DNA of 64,000 bases, taken from contig NZ_AP014627.1 of assembly GCF_001547895.1 (NCBI RefSeq), positions 4,963,501 to 5,027,500 of the forward strand, given 5' to 3'. This DNA comes from Pseudomonas sp. Os17. Its GTDB lineage: Bacteria > Pseudomonadota > Gammaproteobacteria > Pseudomonadales > Pseudomonadaceae. Shown here one piece after another: positions 27,894 through 36,224 of the stretch. Under the pieces are notes generated by a model that searched no databases, was not told where the DNA came from, and was given only the letters and a program-made list of their open reading frames with translations. Both the position numbers and the translations under genes were made by a program. Position 1 is the first letter of the stretch. Each line of letters opens with the position of its first letter.

Positions 27894-30506
27894 CTACCTG
27901 TTTAAGATTGCGCCGCCCTTATGGCAGGGCAACTCCAATTGCTGGTAATACTCGTCATTCGAGGAGGGGGCGCTGGGCATACGATAAGAGGCCAGGCAAC
28001 TCTGCCCTGCCCCCCACTGAATCAACAACTGGCCCTGACCTTCCAACCCCCGAACAAAGGCTCGGCCGCCCTGTCCGACCTGCGTCAACACCTCCCCATT
28101 GACACCGAGAACTTGCGCGCCCAAGGGAATCATCTGGCCATCATCGCGTACCAGTTTGAGCAGCACGGCCGTCCCCACCACGGTCGGATAACGCAACATG
28201 ACCACCGCCCCCGCACGCGGAGCTGTCTGTTGCGAGGTCATCTCCAACTCGACATCCCGGGAAGTGCCCTTAGGGTCCAGGGCCATATCGTTGCGTCGAT
28301 AAGGCGTAAGTCCGGTCACGACTGCATAACCGTTATCAGCGATCCGCGTGTTGGCGTTACTCAGGACCTGGGCGCCCTTGGCCCCGGCGGCTTCGAGCAC
28401 GGCCATGGTTTCGCCCTGCCCCGAAGTGGCGTTGATGCCGCCCGGGTGGGCGACCAGGGTGCCTTGCATGGCGAAGCTGGCTTGCTGATAGTTCTGGCCA
28501 CGGCTGGCGCTTAGGTTGTAGTTGGCATGGGCCGCGTCATAACGCAGGTTGCCGCCATAGTTGCTGTTGCTTTGCCCCGCATAATGATCACGTGAACCGT
28601 AGAGGCTGTAACCGACCTGGGCGTTTTCGCCGAGACTGCCACTCAAGGAGCTATTGACGCCGTGATTGCCGCTGCCGTCGTAGTTGATGGACGAGCTAAG
28701 GTAGGGTGAATAGCGGCTGCGTCCCAGAGGCAAACTGATACTGAGCAGGTATTGATTGTCCATGCTGCCCCCTCCGCTGCGGGTGCGGGCGGCGCTGAAA
28801 CTGAAACTTCCCCAGCTGTAACTGTTGGAGTACCCCACCTGATAGCTCAGATCCCGCCCCTGATCGCGACGCCAGTAATCCTGCGCCAGAGCGGAAAAGT
28901 TCAGCTGCCCCATGCGCTCGCCTATCGGCTGACTCAGGCTCAACTGCAGCCGACTGCGTTGCTTGAACGACCGGTCTTGCGACGGGCTGTCCCGCAGGCG
29001 AGCGTACTCGTCGAAGTTCAGATAACCCTCACTGGAGAACCGATAGGCCGCCACGCTGAAGTTGGTGGCAGTGGTTTCAATCAGCTTGTTGTACGACAAG
29101 CGCAGGCTGCGACCACTGAGTTGCGTGGGGCCGTCAGCCTCTGAATCGTTCAAGCCCGAGGCCTGGGAATGGGTCAGATCCAGCGCCACCGCTCCCACGG
29201 AAGTGCTCAAGGCCACGCCGCCCTGCCAGGCCCGATAATCCTGAGCCAGGATACTGCCGCCATAACCGGTCCACAGATTGGACAAGCCGTACTGATAGGT
29301 TCCCTGGACAAAACCGGGCAGCGTATCCAGGCTGTCATCGCGGTAGCGTCCGGCACTCAGGCTGAAGCGCGAACTGCCGGGCCGCAGTAACTGGGCCATC
29401 GAGGCATAGGGAACCACAAAACTTTTGGTCCGCCCATCGGCTTCGGTGATGGTGACATTGAGGTCACCGGCGTAGCCCGCGCTGTTCAGGTCATCGATGG
29501 CAAACGGCCCCGGGGGCACCGTAGTTTCATGCAACAGGTTCTGGCCCTGACGCACGCTGACCTTGGCGGTGGTATCGGCGACGCCACGCACCACGGGCGC
29601 AAACCCACGCATCGAATCAGGCAACATGCGCTCATCGCTGCGCAGTTGTACGCCGGTAAAGGAAAAGCTGTCGAACAGATTGCCGGGGGTATAGAACTCC
29701 CCCAAGGTCAGCTGGGCCTGGGCTGCGGTGATATCGCGCTGCACATAGCTGCTCAAGGCGTTGTACTGGCTGCGACCGCCGGAACCTGACTGATCGTCAT
29801 AACTGTAGGAGCCATTGTGTCGCAGGCGCCATTGGCCCAGGTTGAGCCCCGTATTGAGGCCGCTATAAAACTGGCGACTGCGCTGTCCGTTGCTACGGTT
29901 CTCGGACAGGTTGTTGCTGTAGCCGAGAAAGCCTGCATTGACCCCCGCATCCCACTCTTTGGACGACACATAACCGCGCTGGGTCCGGCTCAGGTACAAC
30001 TGAGGAATGGACAGATCAGCGCGCAAGTCGGCCATGTCCACTTCCAAGCGCCCCTGAGGCACCATTTCGTCGGGCCCCAGGCACTCGGCGGCGCGGGCCC
30101 GGTTGGCCTGGTCCTCGGGCAGCCGGGTGAAATCAACGCCCAGTTGCTCCAGCAAAGCGGGGGGTAGGCAGGGCTCGACCCTTGAACCATCGGCCACGGT
30201 CCTCAGTAGGATCTCTTGAGTCCCAACCCGGTTTTGATTGAGATACACATCAAGGCGATAAGTCCCGGGCGTCAGCGGATTACCTTGCTCATACCTGGAC
30301 AGGTCCAGCGTTTCTCCACGACTGTTGCCAAAGAACGCCGGATTGAAACGAATCGGCTCGTCAGCCGCGCTGACATCAATAACCATCCACGATCCGATCA
30401 GCGTCATGCTGCCCAGAATAAAACCATCACGCACAACCAAACACTTTCTAGAGTAAGCAAGTACGCAACTCACAAGTAACAGCAACTTTTTTGACAAAGC
30501 ACTCAT
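27894..30506 (-). CDS. Outer membrane fimbrial usher (FimD/PapC family)
   Basis: 870 residues, the normal usher size. After a long hydrophobic leader (signal cleavage probably after ...DVSAADE near residue 48) comes the N-terminal domain with FNPAFFG and LDLSRYEQGN, then the beta-barrel with its plug region (FAPVVRGVADTTAKVSVRQ) and the C-terminal domains containing GAVVMLRY. It threads subunits across the outer membrane. The signal region is unusually long with internal Met codons, so the true start may lie later (for example MTLIGSW). It is preceded by a hairpin after the chaperone gene. Confidence 0.94.
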   Translation of the reverse strand: MSALSKKLLLLVSCVLAYSRKCLVVRDGFILGSMTLIGSWMVIDVSAADEPIRFNPAFFGNSRGETLDLSRYEQGNPLTPGTYRLDVYLNQNRVGTQEILLRTVADGSRVEPCLPPALLEQLGVDFTRLPEDQANRARAAECLGPDEMVPQGRLEVDMADLRADLSIPQLYLSRTQRGYVSSKEWDAGVNAGFLGYSNNLSENRSNGQRSRQFYSGLNTGLNLGQWRLRHNGSYSYDDQSGSGGRSQYNALSSYVQRDITAAQAQLTLGEFYTPGNLFDSFSFTGVQLRSDERMLPDSMRGFAPVVRGVADTTAKVSVRQGQNLLHETTVPPGPFAIDDLNSAGYAGDLNVTITEADGRTKSFVVPYASMAQLLRPGSSRFSLSAGRYRDDSLDTLPGFVQGTYQYGLSNLWTGYGGSILAQDYRAWQGGVALSTSVGAVALDLTHSQASGLNDSEADGPTQLSGRSLRLSYNKLIETTATNFSVAAYRFSSEGYLNFDEYARLRDSPSQDRSFKQRSRLQLSLSQPIGERMGQLNFSALAQDYWRRDQGRDLSYQVGYSNSYSWGSFSFSAARTRSGGGSMDNQYLLSISLPLGRSRYSPYLSSSINYDGSGNHGVNSSLSGSLGENAQVGYSLYGSRDHYAGQSNSNYGGNLRYDAAHANYNLSASRGQNYQQASFAMQGTLVAHPGGINATSGQGETMAVLEAAGAKGAQVLSNANTRIADNGYAVVTGLTPYRRNDMALDPKGTSRDVELEMTSQQTAPRAGAVVMLRYPTVVGTAVLLKLVRDDGQMIPLGAQVLGVNGEVLTQVGQGGRAFVRGLEGQGQLLIQWGAGQSCLASYRMPSAPSSNDEYYQQLELPCHKGGAILNR

Positions 30507-30551
30507 CTAACCTGCCCGAACAGTCAGTACGATGGGTCAATGACGAAAATA

Positions 30552-30569
30552 CCGAGGCAAATGCCTCGG
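30552..30569 (-). terminator. Intercistronic hairpin between chaperone and usher genes
   Basis: CCGAGGCA and TGCCTCGG form an 8-bp perfect stem, followed on the minus strand by TATTTTCG. It lies in the 111-bp gap between the two fimbrial genes and may be a partial terminator or mRNA stabiliser that lowers usher relative to chaperone. Confidence 0.5.
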
Positions 30570-30617
30570 CACGAACATTAAGCAGGGGATAAAACCAAGA
30601 GCTTTTTCTGGAGTATT

Positions 30618-31358
30618 TTATTGTTGCAGCTTGGCCTCAACGCGCACATTGACTCCAAAATCGTTGATCCATTCGTACATCACACCCACCCCGACCTCGG
30701 AGGCCTTGGGTGTTTGTTCAAAAACAAAATCAGCAGATGATTTTGGAGCAACCATATGACTTTCTACTGTTACAGCCCGACCATCTTTGAGCTTTAACTC
30801 AACCGACTTGAAAGACACATGAAAGGCTCCATCATTGTGCACCTGCAAGACAGTATCCTTGCCAGACTTGGATAAATTCCAGCGCAGTTTTTCCGCACTT
30901 TCAGTGGAACTTCCCGGAAGATCCGCAGGGCGGAAAAACAACTTCAGACGCGTACGAAACGCCAGTTGCATGTGATTGCCGACCTGCGCACTCGCCAGTG
31001 GGGGTACATCCAGCACATTGAGCCAGAACACCGACTCACGATCCTTGGGCAAATGAGTTGACGGTACAAAGGCAATCCGCAGCGACTGCCCCTTGTCGGG
31101 ATCGATCCGCACCATGGGCGGCGTCACCATGAAAGGTGTATCCACCTCATCCGGCTTGGCATCGACGCGGCCATCGTCGATCCAGGTCTGTACCAGCGCC
31201 GCTTGTTGCCCCTGATTGCTCAGCCTGAGAGAAACCTCGCGCTCCTTGGCTGGATAGACAATTCGCGTGGCATCAACCACCACGCTGGCCTGGACGGATA
31301 GAGAACACAGCAAAATAGCGATACAAGTGATCAGACGTGAAATGAAACAACAAAACAT
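30618..31358 (-). CDS. Periplasmic fimbrial chaperone (PapD family)
   Basis: 246 residues with a signal peptide (cleavage after VQASVVV region near residue 25). The two immunoglobulin-like domains show the family pattern: ATRIVYPAKEREVSLRLSNQG, then MVTPPMVRIDPDKGQSLRI, and LNVLDVPPLA, with the C-terminal domain LKLFFRPADLPGS. The conserved Arg and Lys that anchor the subunit C-terminus are present at R (TRIVYP) and K/R positions. It folds pilins by donor-strand complementation. Codon use is visibly more A+T-rich than in neighbouring core genes. Confidence 0.93.
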   Translation of the reverse strand: MFCCFISRLITCIAILLCSLSVQASVVVDATRIVYPAKEREVSLRLSNQGQQAALVQTWIDDGRVDAKPDEVDTPFMVTPPMVRIDPDKGQSLRIAFVPSTHLPKDRESVFWLNVLDVPPLASAQVGNHMQLAFRTRLKLFFRPADLPGSSTESAEKLRWNLSKSGKDTVLQVHNDGAFHVSFKSVELKLKDGRAVTVESHMVAPKSSADFVFEQTPKASEVGVGVMYEWINDFGVNVRVEAKLQQ

Positions 31359-31380
31359 GGACTCTATCGCTCACAGGATT

Positions 31381-31400
31381 AAGCCTCGAAGCTCAGGCTT
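31381..31400 (-). repeat. Small inverted repeat after the pilin gene
   Basis: AAGCCT and AGGCTT with an eight-base loop lie between the pilin stop and the chaperone start. A hairpin here often protects pilin mRNA in chaperone-usher operons; here it is short and only suggestive. Confidence 0.35.
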
Positions 31401-31413
31401 CAAGGCTTTGATT

Positions 31414-31935
31414 TCACTCGTAAACAAGATCAAAGGTCAGTTCGGCTTTAACGTCCCCTGCAGTCACTGGGTCTTCACCTGCCAAGTACCGAGCAGCGAA
31501 TGCAAATCGCGCCTCACTTTCATTTGCAACCACGGGCGCAAACGGCTCTTGAGCAAATGAGGCCAGTAGATGAATAGGATTACTTCCATGATCAAGCAGT
31601 TGGATCTGAGCCGTGGAACCACCTGGAGCACTGTTTATAAGAGCGCCTGTTTTAGCGTCCACTTTAGGAAACTCAAAACTAAACTTTCCTTTTAACTTAG
31701 TAGCATCACACCCCGACACATGAATAGTAAAAGGACTCGCACCTGCAAAATCACCCGAGCTTTTCAGAGCACTTGTACTCACAGGATTAAGTTTAATTTC
31801 AGAAAGCCCGTCTACCTTACATGTCGTGGGTACAACCTTACCCTCAAATGTAAGCAGCACATCATATGCAAAAGCACTGTTTGCCGCGAAGAATAGAGCC
31901 GATACAACACCCGCCGCCAAACGAAACTTTTTCAT
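31414..31935 (-). CDS. Major fimbrial subunit (type 1 pilin)
   Basis: 173 residues. A signal peptide ends at AFAYD near residue 23. The mature pilin has the two cysteines that form the conserved disulfide (VVPTTCKVDG and HVSGCDATK) and the C-terminal strand AELTFDLVYE with the penultimate Tyr required for chaperone binding. GGAGAATTAA precedes the ATG. It is the first gene of the operon pilin-chaperone-usher-adhesin and is clearly A+T-rich compared with flanking genes. Confidence 0.93.
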   Translation of the reverse strand: MKKFRLAAGVVSALFFAANSAFAYDVLLTFEGKVVPTTCKVDGLSEIKLNPVSTSALKSSGDFAGASPFTIHVSGCDATKLKGKFSFEFPKVDAKTGALINSAPGGSTAQIQLLDHGSNPIHLLASFAQEPFAPVVANESEARFAFAARYLAGEDPVTAGDVKAELTFDLVYE

Positions 31936-32208
31936 TTAATTCTCCATTTACCCATCATCGTGGCGTACTGCCGACCACACCATTCAACAATCAATGCTGC
32001 GTGCCAGATCTGGAGCTTTGTGCGTATCCGTCCGGGCCGAAGCGGATGCGATCATTACAGTCTGTTGTATTGGCTAACATCAGATGAATCCTAAAATCCA
32101 AGAAATTTCCCATTTAAAAGCGAGAAATCGACTAATCACCGAGAAACTTTTCCCAAGAAGAACGGGAAATACCTCAAGACAAATCAATGGCCTCATCTGT
32201 CGACAGGC
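31936..32208 (-). promoter_or_regulatory. Putative control region of the fimbrial operon
   Basis: A long A+T-rich region upstream of the pilin gene. A -10-like TGTAAT (minus strand, 32054-32059) is about 120 bp before the ATG, without a good -35. Repeats are conspicuous: TTTCCC/GGGAAA copies near 32107 and 32151-32170, and direct repeats CGAGAAA at about 32121 and 32140. An ORF on the minus strand here (32080-32286) has no recognisable product and overlaps the downstream terminator, so I do not call it a gene. Confidence 0.4.
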
Positions 32209-32240
32209 AAAAAAAAACACCCCATCAGGGGTGTTTTCTT
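32209..32240 (-). terminator. Rho-independent terminator of the LTA-synthase-like gene
   Basis: Minus-strand stem ACACCCC/GGGGTGT around TGAT, followed by about nine T. It lies 50 bp after the stop of the sulfatase-fold gene and ahead of the fimbrial control region, insulating the two units. Confidence 0.88.
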
Positions 32241-32289
32241 TCTCAGCAAGGTCTTGCCAACGCTCTACAAGCGCCGACAAGTCCAAGGG

Positions 32290-34377
32290 TCAATCCGGCT
32301 TGCCGTTGACCACGCCGGCGGTGTTGTCGATCAGGCTCTTGGTCGCCGTCTGCAGGAAGGATTCCAGCTTCTGCTTGAGCTGCGCCTCATCGGCGGCTCC
32401 GGAAATCAGCTCGCCTCCGGGTGCTGCACCCAGTTCGTACTTGTACAGCCTGGGCGGCATTTCCTTGGGCAGGACCAGCACCCGATCCGCCGTCAGCAGC
32501 GCCACGGTCTGATCGCTACCCGACGGCTTGATCACGCCAAAGCCCTTGTCGCCTTCGGGCAGGTTGAGCAGGTCACGCCCCCAGCACTGGTGCAACACAT
32601 CACCACCGAGGCGGCCCATGATGGTCGGCACGATATCGATCTGCGTGCCCACGGTGTGGTCGCGCTGGCCGAACTTCTCCTGGATACCGGGTGCGATCAT
32701 CAGCATCGGCACGTTGAAACGGCCCAGGTCCATTTCCGTGATCTGTTGCTCATTGCCAAAACCGTGGTCGCCGACCACGACAAACAGCGTTTCCTTGAAG
32801 TACGGCTCCTTGCGCGCCTTCTCGAAGAACTGGCCCAGCGCCCAGTCGGAGTAGCGCATGGCGGTCAGGTGCTCGTTGAGGCTGCCACGGTCGGTGACTT
32901 TCTCCACGGGCAATGGTGTCGGCAACGCATAGGGGGTGTGGTTGGACAGGGTTTGCAACAGGGCGTAGAACGGCCCCTTGCCATCACGGGCCTTCAACTC
33001 TTCCAGGCCCCGGTTGAACATGTCCTGGTCGGACACACCCCAGGTCGGGTCGGAGAACACCGGATTGACGAAGTCATTGCGGCCGACGAAGTTGGTCATG
33101 CCCTGGTTGCCAAAGAACCCCGACTGGTTGTCCCAGGCGAAATCACCGTTATAGACATACACATCGTCGTACTTGCGGGCGCTGAGCAGCTGCGGCAAGC
33201 CAGACAGCTTGTGGCTGCCTTCCGGGGTCTGCATCAGGTACTCGAAGCCCGGCAGGTTGGGGAAGCAAGCCATGGTGGCGAACATGCCCTGGTGGGTATG
33301 AGTGCCGTTGGAGAAGAAGCGATCGAACAGCAGGCCTTCCTTCGACAGCTTGTCGAAATAAGGGGTGATCTGACCCGGACGCTCCAGAGCACCGACCGAG
33401 TGCCCGGCGAAGCTTTCCATCAGGATCACCACGACGTTCTTGATCGGCAGGGTCTTGTCCGCATCCGGGCTGTAGTTACGGCGCACGGCGGCGATGTCCG
33501 CATCCACCAGCTTGTCGTTCGGCACCAGCAGCATGTCGCGTACGGTCTGCTGAGCCAATGGCTGAGGCAGGGTCGCCTTCCAGATATTGTTGCGGTCTTC
33601 GGACAGGCGATCCTTGGCGGCCGCCATCAACTGCAGAGTGCCGTTGAGGCCCAGCTGGTTGGCGAAGTTCGACTCGGTGGTGTAGACGTCGCCCCAACGC
33701 ATGGGCGGGCCCTGCCGCAGCGTGCCACGGGCGGCGACCACACAGATCAGCAGGCAGACCACGAACACCGCGATGCGCGCATACCAGGGCGCAATCTGCC
33801 GCGTACCGACATTGCCTCCGCTGAACGGGCCACGGGGCCGAGTGGCGCGGTCAGCGCCCTTGAATGCCAGGCTGAGAATCCAGGTCCCCACAGCCCAGGC
33901 CAGCAGGTAGCGAACCACCGGGAAACCGTACCAGAGCATGCTCATCACGGTTTTCGGATCTTCTTTCACGTACTGAAAGACCAGGCCGTTGAGGCGCTGG
34001 TGGAATTCACGGTAGAAGTCCATCTCCATCAGGCCGAGGAACAGCGCGATGCTGGAGGTCACCGTCAGCCAGAAGCGCAACAGTCCGCGCGCCGCCATGG
34101 CCCGGGCACTGGTCAGCGCCAGGATCAGCGGAACGCTGAGATAGACCACCAGCCGCAGGTCAAAACGCAGCCCATTGGCGAACGCCTCAAGAAAGGTCGA
34201 AGCCGGGGTGTCGAGAATCATCTCGCGGTTGTAGATCAGCAGCGCAACGCGCAACAAAGAGAGCATCACCATCACGACCAGCGCACACAGCAGCGTGTAG
34301 GCCAGATGGGATTTAACGGTCGGTTGAAGCAGGCGATTCGAGGATCGCTGCTGACTCAGGGCATCCGAGTTTGCCAT
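32290..34377 (-). CDS. LTA synthase family membrane sulfatase-fold protein
   Basis: 695 residues. Five membrane helices lie in residues about 15-200, and the extracytoplasmic alkaline-phosphatase/sulfatase domain follows. Its probable metal/active-site residues are Glu in ILMESFAGHS, Thr in SNGTHTHQGM, and Asp/His in VVGDHGFGNE. These enzymes transfer phosphoglycerol or phosphoethanolamine groups to envelope glycans; in Pseudomonas the acceptor is not established. It is transcribed alone and ends at a strong terminator. Confidence 0.9.
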   Translation of the reverse strand: MANSDALSQQRSSNRLLQPTVKSHLAYTLLCALVVMVMLSLLRVALLIYNREMILDTPASTFLEAFANGLRFDLRLVVYLSVPLILALTSARAMAARGLLRFWLTVTSSIALFLGLMEMDFYREFHQRLNGLVFQYVKEDPKTVMSMLWYGFPVVRYLLAWAVGTWILSLAFKGADRATRPRGPFSGGNVGTRQIAPWYARIAVFVVCLLICVVAARGTLRQGPPMRWGDVYTTESNFANQLGLNGTLQLMAAAKDRLSEDRNNIWKATLPQPLAQQTVRDMLLVPNDKLVDADIAAVRRNYSPDADKTLPIKNVVVILMESFAGHSVGALERPGQITPYFDKLSKEGLLFDRFFSNGTHTHQGMFATMACFPNLPGFEYLMQTPEGSHKLSGLPQLLSARKYDDVYVYNGDFAWDNQSGFFGNQGMTNFVGRNDFVNPVFSDPTWGVSDQDMFNRGLEELKARDGKGPFYALLQTLSNHTPYALPTPLPVEKVTDRGSLNEHLTAMRYSDWALGQFFEKARKEPYFKETLFVVVGDHGFGNEQQITEMDLGRFNVPMLMIAPGIQEKFGQRDHTVGTQIDIVPTIMGRLGGDVLHQCWGRDLLNLPEGDKGFGVIKPSGSDQTVALLTADRVLVLPKEMPPRLYKYELGAAPGGELISGAADEAQLKQKLESFLQTATKSLIDNTAGVVNGKPD

Positions 34378-34690
34378 GTCGTTTTAGGACCCATTGGAAG
34401 TTTAAGTTGCAAAGAAAAAGCGGCGTTCTGCCCTCTTTTTGTCGCCAGGGCGACGGGGATTACGCGGTGCGCAGATGTTGCACGATCACTGAAGGCATTG
34501 CCATTGATTAGTGGGCACTACCGACCAGCCCACCTCCTACGGCTCTGGAACAACAGATGGCGGGGATTTACACCAGGGGAAAAACGCCGGCGAATTGTCT
34601 TTGAGGCTTTGTGAAAATTTCGTTCAACGCATGTTTAGTCACACAAAAAGGGCCTGACGGCCCTTTTCTTCATCTTGCAACCTTCACGGG
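34378..34690. other. Intergenic region with a bidirectional terminator
   Basis: This 313-bp gap holds the promoter region of the LTA-synthase-like gene on the minus strand and, at its right end, a terminator at 34645-34670. Between them I see no gene or repeat. Confidence 0.6.
34645..34670 (-). terminator. Terminator of the PLDc_N gene (works in both directions)
   Basis: AAAAGGGCC and GGCCCTTTT enclose TGAC; the A-run on one side and T-run on the other would let it stop transcripts on both strands. It lies 20 bp after the small membrane protein gene. Confidence 0.8.
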
Positions 34691-34882
34691 TCAGAGCCGC
34701 ACATTGCCTCGCGGCCCGGCAATGGCCCAGATGATCAACCCCAAAACCGGCAGGAAGATGATCAACAGCACCCACAGGATCTTCATCCCGGTTTCGGCGC
34801 CACTTTTCAGCACGTTGATGATGGCCCAGATATCCAGGGCCAGAATGATCAGGCCAATCAGGCCATTGAAGGTGGAACCCAT
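34691..34882 (-). CDS. PLDc_N domain small membrane protein
   Basis: 63 residues with two membrane helices separated by KSGAETGMK and ending IIWAIAGPRG. That is the short phospholipase D N-terminal-like domain (PLDc_N) found as a stand-alone inner-membrane protein. No catalytic HKD motif is present, so it is not an enzyme by itself. GGGAGCGACACC precedes the ATG. Confidence 0.85.
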   Translation of the reverse strand: MGSTFNGLIGLIILALDIWAIINVLKSGAETGMKILWVLLIIFLPVLGLIIWAIAGPRGNVRL

Positions 34883-34963
34883 GGTGTCGCTCCCAAATGA
34901 TGGTGTGCCTCCTTAGGATAGCCGCCCACCTTCGGGGTTCCCCTGTATTGCACGGAGACCCGC

Positions 34964-35494
34964 TCAGACGTGCACGGCAATCTTCAGCGCTTCCAGGGCC
35001 GGCGCCGCGGCGATCCCGACCTCGGCACACAGCTCAAGCACTCGCGGCAGGTCATGGCCGTAGACCAGCACCATCTGCAGCTCGTCATCGAGCAACTGGC
35101 TGAAATTCATCAGCACATAGCCGCCGTTTTCCGGGTTCATGCTGCCCATCTGGATCTGGATGCGGTTCAAGGCCGTCAGGGCTTCGATCTTCGCCAGCTG
35201 CTTGGGCTTGATGTTGAAAGGCACGTCCTTGCCGAAGGAAGCGACGATCTGTGCAAACAGATCGACATAAGTGTCGGCCTGAAACAGCACGGTATCGGGC
35301 AAGCTGCCGACCACCACCCACTCGCCCAGGGGAATGGGGAAGCTGTCGTCATAGTTGATGTCCGGGTTGGCCGCCAGGAACGCCTGGGGATCGGCGTAGG
35401 CCTGGGCCGCTTCGTCGGCGATCTGCTGGATCTCGGCGTCGCCCATGCACCCGGAGCTGATTTTGCTGATGAGTTCGATAAGGGCGGTTTTCAT
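34964..35494 (-). CDS. Conserved hypothetical cytoplasmic protein
   Basis: 176 residues, acidic, no signal peptide or membrane helix. It begins MKTALIELISKIS and contains PLGEWVVVGSLPDTVLFQADTYVDLF and QIQMGSMNPENGGYVLMNFSQLLDDEL. I do not recognise a named domain. An in-frame GTG two codons earlier is a weaker start. The gene is 114 bp downstream of the ankyrin protein on the same strand; its role is unknown. Confidence 0.75.
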   Translation of the reverse strand: MKTALIELISKISSGCMGDAEIQQIADEAAQAYADPQAFLAANPDINYDDSFPIPLGEWVVVGSLPDTVLFQADTYVDLFAQIVASFGKDVPFNIKPKQLAKIEALTALNRIQIQMGSMNPENGGYVLMNFSQLLDDELQMVLVYGHDLPRVLELCAEVGIAAAPALEALKIAVHV

Positions 35495-35608
35495 GGGCAC
35501 ATCCTGCAGGCAAGGAAATTCGAGGGCGCGAAGGATAGCCTAAAGTGCGCGGCCAGACCTACGCCTGTGAGGCGCACCCGGCGCCCTCGCCCCTCGGGCC
35601 TAGACGGC

Positions 35609-36127
35609 TCAGGCCAGGAGTTTTTCCAGCTGTGCGGCGGTGTCCACCGCGCCCATGGTCCTGGCGGCTTCCAGGGCACTGACACCATTGCTGTCACGCG
35701 CCTTGGGATCGGCGCCCTGGCTGATCAGGTAGGTGACGATTTCGCAGCGGTTGAACATCGCCGCCATCATCAGCGCGGTACGCCCGTCAAAGGACGAACC
35801 TTCCACTTGCGCGCCGCCCTCCACCAAGGCCTTGACCATCGCCAGGTCGCCCTTGAAGGCAGCGCCGGCTATCGGGCTCTGGCCATTGTCGTTGCGAATC
35901 TCGGGATCGGCGTTGTGCTTGAGCAGCACCTGCACGGCGTCGACATGCCCGTGATAGGCGGCCAGCATCAGCAAGGTGTCGCCCTTGTGGTTGCGCAGGT
36001 TGACCGGCAGGCCACTGGCCGCCAGCTTGTCGAGCATCTGTGCGTCACCCTGACGGGCCACGTTGAATACCTGTTCGACAAACTGGGCGGCCTCTTCTTC
36101 AGTCATCTGGCGGCTTTTGTCGGTCAT
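35609..36127 (-). CDS. Ankyrin-repeat protein
   Basis: 172 residues. After a helical start (MTDKSRQMTEEEAAQFVEQVFNVARQGD) come about four ankyrin repeats: KGDTLLMLAAYHGHVDAV, NGQSPIAGAAFKGDLAMV, GRTALMMAAMFNRCEIV and SNGVSALEAART. No signal peptide, so it is cytoplasmic. CTGGAG lies before the ATG at 36127. Ankyrin proteins bind other proteins; the partner is unknown. Confidence 0.9.
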   Translation of the reverse strand: MTDKSRQMTEEEAAQFVEQVFNVARQGDAQMLDKLAASGLPVNLRNHKGDTLLMLAAYHGHVDAVQVLLKHNADPEIRNDNGQSPIAGAAFKGDLAMVKALVEGGAQVEGSSFDGRTALMMAAMFNRCEIVTYLISQGADPKARDSNGVSALEAARTMGAVDTAAQLEKLLA

Positions 36128-36224
36128 CGGAAACTCCAGGTTCGGCAAATCGGAAAGGCGCTAGTGTCCCCAAGCCGGCCGCGGCCTGTCATCCCTTTTT
36201 TCCCAAGAAGCGCCATAGACACAA

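Noticed and set aside
32080..32286. A 68-codon minus-strand ORF before the pilin gene
   Set aside because: It contains the terminator of the upstream gene, has no ribosome site of note and no family.
32254..34614. A 786-codon plus-strand open frame over the LTA-synthase-like gene
   Set aside because: Antisense to a gene with clear membrane and active-site motifs; the frame has no domain and typical shadow composition.
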